Assembly: GCA_009801015.1 (NCBI GenBank)
Contig: VHZZ01001246.1
Location: 143,258-167,544 of the forward strand
DNA length: 24,287 bases
Direction: 5' to 3'
Source: Silene noctiflora
Taxonomy: Eukaryota; Streptophyta; Magnoliopsida; Caryophyllales; Caryophyllaceae
The translations under genes were made by a program, and so were the position numbers. The notes beneath the pieces are model-generated. The model worked only from the letters and a program-made list of their open reading frames with translations. It was not told the origin of the DNA and ran no database searches. Positions 10,601-18,900 of this stretch are shown here, one piece after another (position 1 is the stretch's first letter; every line of letters begins with the position of its first letter).

Positions 10601-13600
10601 GGATACACATGAGTGAGGAAAAAATGCGCTGTAAAAGACCCGTATTGATCCGTGGGTCATGTACACAGCCTGACGAGCTACCGTGAGTGACCGCTCTCGA
10701 CCCAGGATTTGGGTCGTGGTGTTACAAGTTGTATCAGAGCAACCCTGCGACCATGTGGTGAGACTGGTCAGGAGTACCCAGGTCACTCACCTAGCGGGGG
10801 AGGATTCTCGGATTAGCTAATTGGTTGCGGTCAGATGCTGCCAGGCGCAACTAGGGCGTTGCGTTATTCAAGTGGGGGTGTGTAATGCTCCAATAAACCG
10901 AAGATGTTATTCAGGTAGGGTACCCCTTGAAGAAGTTCATTGATAGGCGTAAAATCTGACTAGTGCTTAAAGGGATTCAAAGTACTACTCATATCAACAA
11001 AGTGCGCTTTGTTTTATGGTTATCCATACAAAAAGAACTTCACAGTTAAGCGTGATTGACTGGGAGTAGTCTTAGGATGGGTGACTTCCTAGGAAGGTTT
11101 CCGGGATGCGCATGAGTGAGAAAAAATGTGCTGAAAAGGACCCATGTTGATCTGTGGGTCATGTTCACAGCCCGACGAGCTACCGTAAGTGACCGCTCTC
11201 GACCCAGGGTTTGGGCCGGGGTGTTACATGGTAAGCTCATGACATTAAGAGATCCATTTATCGAAGTCTAAATAACTCTTACCAAATATTACTCTTAAAG
11301 ACTATATCTCTGTCACTTACAATAAACTTTGGCATTCCATCAAGTCTAAAGACGGTCCAAAAATAATTGTGCCATAGTAGCAATAGTGAAATGATGAGTT
11401 AATAGAAATAAGTGAGCATATTTGCTTAGTCTATTTGTAACACCCCAATTATCCGTCCAAGACAATTGAAGCATTACCATTTCAGTTTCCCTAGGTAGTG
11501 TTTCAAAGATACAATCAAGAAGTCTTTATTATAAATAATGGTTTAGTGAACTACATAAATGTAAACAATTAAATAAATGAATAGAAGTCGTACTACTTAG
11601 ACCCTCTAAACAACTCTATCTTATGCCAACTTGACTCCGAATCCGAGGCTTGTCCCGTCTCCCGCACGACACCACAACAACTTGTACATAACCTGCTCCC
11701 CATATGATCGGAAATATCATATGGATCGACACATGCCACCCGGAAATAGGTGACAATTTACACAAGACACAAACGGTCAGTTTCGATAATATAAACATAT
11801 AGGACACGACGAACGTACTAAGATTATGCAATGCGACAATTACATGAATGAGACTCGGTTCTACTAAGACTAAACCGGTATCGGTACCTACCCAGCCGTA
11901 CCGACAACTCGGTGACGGCACCGCAGCACCGCCCACCACAACAAACGGACCGCAGTTCATAAAAAGGTACTCCAGACACACCGGTGTTACCGGGCCCGAG
12001 AGCGACTCGGATCCCCTGCCAGACGACGTGATTCAACCTCACGTGTCCCTCCATAACTCAAGACATTAATGTATACATCCCTCTTGGAGTGGGAAACTCC
12101 AAGAGGCGATTCAAGCGTAAGATGGTCTTCCAACCGCCTTACGTCTCCAAAGTAATCAGAATACCACCACCAATCTCCAACATATACAACTCAACACAAT
12201 ATGCAACATAAACTATGCAACATGAAATACCAACATGCCATAAATGCCAATTCCGACACATGTGAGACTTCCCAAATCCCCCATTAACAACATGAGATGC
12301 AATACGACTCAACCAATGTAAGTAGTCACAAATGACCATTAACAATGCACACAATACAGAAACTGGGTAGGATTAACCTACCTTTTAGCATTCTTCACAA
12401 GGGATCCAATTAACAAGCAAGATCCGTCTTATAAGACCGTCTCATCCTACAATATCACATAATAACTATCATAAATCGTCCTACACTATAACATAATATA
12501 AAACCCCTTATTATTACCCATTTATTACCTAAATTGGTCAAAAGTTTCTTAATTCTATTAAATTGAAAAACAAGAACGGACTGAAATTGAAATTGACTTT
12601 GAATAGAAACCTATTTTATGTACCAAATGCAAGCAATTGGCACATGAAAAGGACAACTGTAGTAAGGATAAGAAAGTGGTTCATACCAAGTTGGTCAAGA
12701 AAGAGTGGAGGCCTGTAAACAAGACTCAACCAACTCCTCAAATTCCCACTGCACAACAACATGCAGCAATATCACACATAACAGAGTAAGTAACAGAAAC
12801 ATAAGTGGTTAAAACACTTAAGACCAGACCTGGTCTTAGTAGGGATGGAATGATGTCCCTTGTTAGGCATGTTAAGGCCACTAGACATGGGCAAATTATG
12901 TTAGCAGGATTAGACCAGGGTCTCCAACTTACATAAAAACTCTGAGTAGGACCTGCTCCCCTAAGCAAGATATTGGCATAACTTGTAGTGATCTTCCTAC
13001 TCTTAATCCATGATAAAAGTTGGTTTTTGGAATTTAAGAGGGATAAATAAAGTGGACAAGCAACGTATTGTACATAAGTTTTTGAGTTCAAATAATGTAA
13101 GCCTGTTTGACTTGTTAGAAACAAAAATAAAACCTAATAATGTGAGAAGGCCGTGACTAATGTCCTTAGTGATTGGAGTGTATCAACCAATACAACTTAT
13201 TTTTATGGGGGAGAATATGGGTGGTATAGAAGGCTCATATATATGATTTCTCTTTTTGGAGTATGATGCTCAATACATCCACATAAAGGTGACTGATAAA
13301 AGCTCTGAAATGCAGCTTTTATATACTATGATATATGCATTCAATGAGATCAGTGAAAGACAACCTCTCTGGAGCAACCTGAAGAGGATTAGGGCTCAGT
13401 GTTTTGTCCCTTGGATCATTGGGGGGGAATATAATTGCATAGTGTAAGCTGATGAGAGGTTATAAGGAGGTAGTTATAATTTGGCAGAGTCTGAACCATT
13501 TCAACAATGTTTGGAGGACTGTGATATTATGGATATTCAAGCATCTAGATCTTCTTACACTTGGAATAACAAGAAGCCACCAGAGTCAAGAGTCTATAGC

Positions 13601-15899
13601 AGATTAGATAGGGTTTTTTTGAATCAAGGGTGGATAAATCATTTTCCAGATTTATATGCCAATTTCCTTTCTGAAGGGCACTTTGTTCATTCTCCCTCTG
13701 TGATTAGTAAGGCAGATAGAGGACACCACAGGAATAGACCTTTCAAATACTTTAATATGTGAAGTTTAGCTCCAGGATTTCATGAGTGTGTGTCTAATAT
13801 TTGGGATCAAAGCATTTGTGGAACAAAAATATATGGGTTTCAGAAGTTCAAGATGCTCAAGCCTGAACCTAAAAGGATTAATAGATCCTATTATTATGAT
13901 ATTAAAAATCAGGCTCTATTGGCTGAAACTAAATTATATCAATTACAACAAAAGCTAATTCATCAACCATGAGACAAGGAATTGATGGGATAGGAATATG
14001 AAACTCACCAGGTCTCAGTTAATCTTCAGCAAGCTAAACAAGAAGTTCTAAAGCAAAAGGCTAAAGCCTACTGGCTGTCTGATGGGGACAGAAATTCTTC
14101 TTATTTCCATGGGGTGATCAAAGCAAGGAGAAACAAAAATTTTATACAGCAAATTAAGGATCATACAGAGACTTTGCATACTGATGAGAATGGGATCCAG
14201 TAGGCTTTTCTGGAATACTATCAGATGTTACTTGGGTCTAGCACTCCGACGGCCAAAGTGAAGAAATTCATTGTTCAAAAGGACAACATATGTATAGAGC
14301 TACAAAAGTATATTATTTTAGCTCATGTTACACATGAAGAAAGAAAAGACATTATTTTTAATATACCAAATGATAAAGCCCCTAGATCGGATGGATATTC
14401 TAGTAAGCTTTTCAAAGATTCTTGGGAGATTGTTGGAGGGGAGATAACTAATGCAGTTCTGGACCTTTTTTTGCCTCAGGTTCCCTTTTTAAACTGGTCA
14501 ACACTACTCTTGTTATTTTGATCCCTAAAGTGGAGAGACCTGAGACTATGTTGTAATATTGATTTATTGCATGTTGTAATGTTATTTATAAATGCATATC
14601 AAAAGGTGTTATGCAATAGATTAACTGTCGTTCTGCCTAACTTAATATCTCAAAAGGATATTTGATGCCACTAATTCAGCAATAATCAAACGAAGAAAAT
14701 ACAACAGGTTTTCCAAAGTAAAGAAGAAAAATCGAATGCATATTTCTGTGGAATGATTGAATGAGTACAAGTTTCAGAGATTTCTAGAGAGTGGGAGGAA
14801 TTTACATAATTGATCAAAAGCTAATGAATGTAAAGCAGTTAAATGTATTTATAGGTAATTGCTAACAAACTTTTCGCTTATTTTTGGGCTCTAACTACTT
14901 GTAACCGATTTGTTGAGTTGACACTCCAAGTTTGGTTAGTTAATCTAATTGTATTTAACCAACTCATATTAATCAACGATTATTTTGTTTTTATCACTCT
15001 ATTCACCTAACTATTGGGCAATAAGACGATTTCGTTATAACAATAGGTACGTAATTAAGTAGAGTGACTGTTATGGTTGGTACAAAATCTGGCAATCAGT
15101 GCTATGACTATTAATAGAAGTATGAGAGTATCTTAACGTATGCATGTTTTTAATGTGGTGTAGATTATAATGTTAAGTGCTTCGGCTTGCAAGTTGTCAA
15201 GAATAAGAGATGAAGCAGCGGAATATGCCGCTTTAATTATGGAAGAACTTGATGCAGAAAAGCTTGGATATATTGAGGTATATATCCTCATGTCCTCTGC
15301 ATTATTATGTTGTCACAACTATCTTAACTATCTTTTGTCACTACCAATAATAATCGATGAAGGATGCAGGCTCAAGTTATACCTCACTTTGACATTCTTT
15401 CATTTGTACAGTTCTTAATATGCATGTGTAGGAATTCATATATTTCTTGACAAACCACACAGTTATGGCAATTGGAGACACTTTTGTTGCAAAAGGACAC
15501 ATACCAGGATTACAGTAGGGCGCTTAAGGGTGTTAGCCAGGCCTTCAGCAAAAATTTAGACGGGTTAAGATATAGGAGCTCCATGCAAAAGATGAGGGTC
15601 AACATGGTATATTTTCTTCAAGATAACTGGAGGAGGATGTGGGTTTTAAGCATATGGATTTTGATCATGATGGTGCTATTCATATGGAAATTCATTGAAT
15701 ACAGACGCAACAAAGCCTTTTATGTTATGGGTTACTGCCTTACTACAGCTAAGGGAGCTGCTGAGACACTAAAATTTAACATGGCTTTAATATTATTTCC
15801 TGTATGTAGGAATACCATAACTTGGCTTAGGACCACTAGACTGGCTTACACTGTTCCCTTTGACGACAATATTAACTTTCATAAGGTATACCAGTTGCA

Positions 15900-15954
<55 letters not shown>

Positions 15955-18900
15955 AAAATTTTATTCTGGTATAAAACCAACAACATTTGACGTAGGTTTC
16001 TCGAAAGTCAATATGTTTCTTGACGGACAAAATAAATACTGTGAAAATGGAAATTTTAAAAAATTATAGTACATTGTGTCAAATTAAGTGATTTGTAAAA
16101 TTTAAAATACTCTTTCATTCCCTATATATTGGCTTAATGCAATGTGTGGAGTGTGTGCGGAGTGACTTGAATAGTAGGGATCACCCGCCCCTGAAGTTAA
16201 TTTATCATTTTGCCTAGTAAAAGTCCTATTACAAACCTTGTCGCAGTGGTCGGACAAGTGATATAAGCCGTTTCAGGTTAAATACTCAAAATTCAGAGCA
16301 TGAGAGCTAGATTTTTATATTTTCTATGTTTTGGCTCTACCACACCCACTGTATGACGACCAACTTGAATTTACTGTGAAAATTTTGCAGGCAGTTGCTG
16401 GGGCCATTGGGCTTGGTATTGTCCTCCATGTTGGGCTTCATCTTACATGCGATTTTGTGAGGCTAGAACGATCATCACAGACAGACTTTATGCTTTACTT
16501 GAGTGACTTTAGTCTTCATGGTCGTAAACCAACATATGGGGACTTAGTTCGCGGGTGGGAAGGTGTAACAGGGATTATTATGGTTGTGACGATGGCAATT
16601 TCTTTTACTCTGGCTACTCGTAAGTTTAGACGAGGCATTGTCAAGCTGCCAAAGCCATTTGATAGATTCACAGGGTTCAATGCCTTTTGGTATTCCCATC
16701 ATCTTTTCATCATTGTGTACATTTGTTTAATCATCCATGGGATAAAGGTTTATCTTATCCATAAATGGTACAAAAAGACGGTAATCTTTCTATTCCTATT
16801 TTATGAATTTTCAATTGTGCTTATAATAAATCACATTTATGGTAAAATTAGGTAGACTTTATATATGTATTACAAAGTATTAGTAATTAGCAAAACTTTA
16901 ATAAAAATAAAGATGCTATTTTTATTAGAGGAAGGGAGAATGTTAAGTAGAAATTAAATATAATGTTTATTATATAGCATTCTATAAATGCTTGACGTAA
17001 TTTAGTGAAAGGTACTCACACATAAATAAAGTTTATTGTTTATTGAAAGTGCATTTGTTTACCCTTATATTTATTGTACTCCGTATAAATTATAATTGAG
17101 TTCTCATATAGGTTCCAACAATTTATTATTCATGATTGCAGACATGGATGTATCTTGCTTTTCCTGTGTTACTCTATGCAGGGGAAAGGACTCTGAGACT
17201 CTTTCGATCTGGCCTTTGCAGTGTTCGTCTTTTGAAGGTTAGCTTCCTAAAGAACCATTGTAGTCTGGTATCTATAGATTTTCATGTTGCGGATTGAAAG
17301 TAGCAGTTGTCTTTAACTTCAAATTAGGTGGCAATATATCCAGGAAATGTCCTCACACTGCAGATGTCAAAGCCATCTCGGTTTCGTTATAAGAGTGGAC
17401 AGTACATGTTTGTTCAGTGTCCTGATGTTTCTCCATTTGAATGGTAATACATCACTCATCTCTCTTAAATTCAATTATTTTCTGCTCATGATGCGTACTT
17501 AGTAGAACCCATATTTGATTTTGTTGTATGTGCGTAGTTGGTATGATGCATAATGTTCTGTAAACTTCCAATAGAAGTAATTATCCAAGATTCTTGGTTG
17601 TTTATCAAAGTACAAATAGAAACCATATGCAAAATTTTAACCTTTGTTTGGAGGGTGTTATTTAGAGGATAAGAGAAGGGACATTTCTCTTGTTTCGACA
17701 AAAAGTTGTATTTGGAGTTTTGAACCCTTTCCCCTACAAGGTAAATTCAAAAATTTCCAATGTCGAATAATTTGGAAGGAAGCACTAATTTTTATTCTCC
17801 CCCGCTCCACCCACTTCCCTAATCTCTTTGCCCCTTAGCTTTTTATCCAAACAAACTCAAACACAGGACCAAAATGCGTTTTTGCTATGAACCTCAGTAT
17901 CAACATAGAGGTCTCAACATTGGCATTAATTGTTACCGTATACACACACTGTCAATTACTTCTTCAGGATTACTTCTTCATGATTGTCGGTCATAAAGTT
18001 ATCAAATAATGTACATAGACTTTTTCATGATTTATAATTCTATTTCAGGCACCCATTTTCAATTACTTCATCTCCTGGGGATGACTATCTTAGCATCCAC
18101 GTCCGTAAGCTTGGTGATTGGACAGAGGAACTTCACAGAGTATTCAGAAGTAGTTGTGAGACACCAGTGCCTGCTAGGAGTGGCAGAGCTGATGGAACAA
18201 TAAAGAAAAGGTCATTATTCATATATATTTATTTATTCTACATGGTATATTAATTTTGTTGCTAACACTGTGATTGGTTGTATTTAACATGATAGTAAAT
18301 TCCCTGTCTTAGGTTGCCAAAGTTGCGGATAGACGGGCCATATGGTGCTCCAGCGCAAGACTACCGTAAATATGATGTTCTTCTTCTTGTTGGTCTTGGT
18401 ATTGGGGCGACTCCATTCATTAGTATACTCAAAGATCTGATAAACAACATTATCAAAAAGGAGGAGGAGGAAGTGAGTGTTTTTCCTATATTTTCATGAT
18501 TACAGTTACAACCTAAATAGCTCAAATTTTGTTCTGATAACATTTCATAGTCGCACACATTTTTTAACTTGCAATTTTTCTAATGTATTTGATCAGGAGA
18601 AGGCTGAGGATCTGTACCCAGTACCAGATATAAACATGGACTTCCCCAAACAAAAGAAGCCTTTGAGGACCAAAAGTGCCTATTTCTACTGGGTCACTAG
18701 GGAACAAGGTTCATTTGATTGGTTCAAAGGTGTTATGGATGAAGTGGCTATGCTTGATAAGAGGGTAACATAAAACATTAAAATATTTTGTTGCAAATAG
18801 GATTCGGAGTTATCTTTCTGGTTGTCTAAACTTGAACGGGTCTTTCCATTACTAATAGGGTGTAGTTGAGATGCACAACTATCTTACTAGTGTTTATGAG

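Larger units (their letters stand above)
10378..11228 (+). mobile_element. Cassandra TRIM retrotransposon, complete
   Basis: Two LTRs of about 349 bp (10378-10726, 10881-11228) flank a 154-bp interior. They end gtgttaca and start tgtaatgctcc (first base mutated to g in the left copy). A 5-bp duplication TGGTA lies outside both ends (10373-10377, 11229-11233). tgtatcagagc directly after the left LTR is the tRNA-iMet primer site, and gtgggggtg before the right LTR is the polypurine tract. Each LTR carries 5S rRNA-like sequence, the defining mark of Cassandra. No protein is encoded. By eye the LTRs differ at roughly one position in seven, so the insertion is old. Confidence 0.92.
10190..11434 (-). 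mobile_element. Ty3/gypsy integrase relic, split by Cassandra
   Basis: On the minus strand, 11434-11234 reads pieces of the integrase core ([27 protein letters not shown]) with stops. After skipping 11228-10378 the homology resumes with [21 protein letters not shown] (10377-10190). These match the gypsy order K-YAH, V/MA--F, G-P--IVSDRD, YHPQTDGQTE, WWYNT. Stops and missing gag, RT and LTRs show a dead fragment. Confidence 0.8.
12560..14668 (+). mobile_element. LINE (L1-type non-LTR retrotransposon) relic
   Basis: Order is as in plant L1 elements: end of ORF1 with a zinc knuckle, then ORF2 endonuclease, then start of reverse transcriptase. Frames are broken by many stops and shifts. The 5' part of ORF1 and everything after the first reverse-transcriptase motifs ([17 protein letters not shown]) are missing, so it is truncated at both ends. 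Same orientation as RBOH. Confidence 0.85.
10019..15163 (+). other. RBOH intron 3 (5145 bp), nested transposons
   Basis: Bounded by gtaaaa and gtgtag, joining EVKE to IIMLSAS in phase 0. It contains the gypsy relic, Cassandra, an LTR-like block and a LINE. About 14670-15163 holds no recognised feature beyond AT-rich DNA, possibly another LTR remnant on the minus strand. Confidence 0.9.

Noticed and set aside
10517..11240. Minus-strand frames that look like a duplicated protein
   Set aside because: The similarity between them is simply the two Cassandra LTRs; the frames are antisense to 5S-like sequence.
11616..12354. Overlapping open frames on both strands
   Set aside because: They lie inside the LTR-like block, show no recognisable domain, and their openness follows from higher GC content.
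16241..16288. tRNA-derived SINE with A and B boxes
   Set aside because: tcgcagtggt and ggttaaatactc have about the right spacing, but the B box is poor, no tail or target duplication is visible, and the nearby poly-T lies on the wrong side for a + strand SINE.
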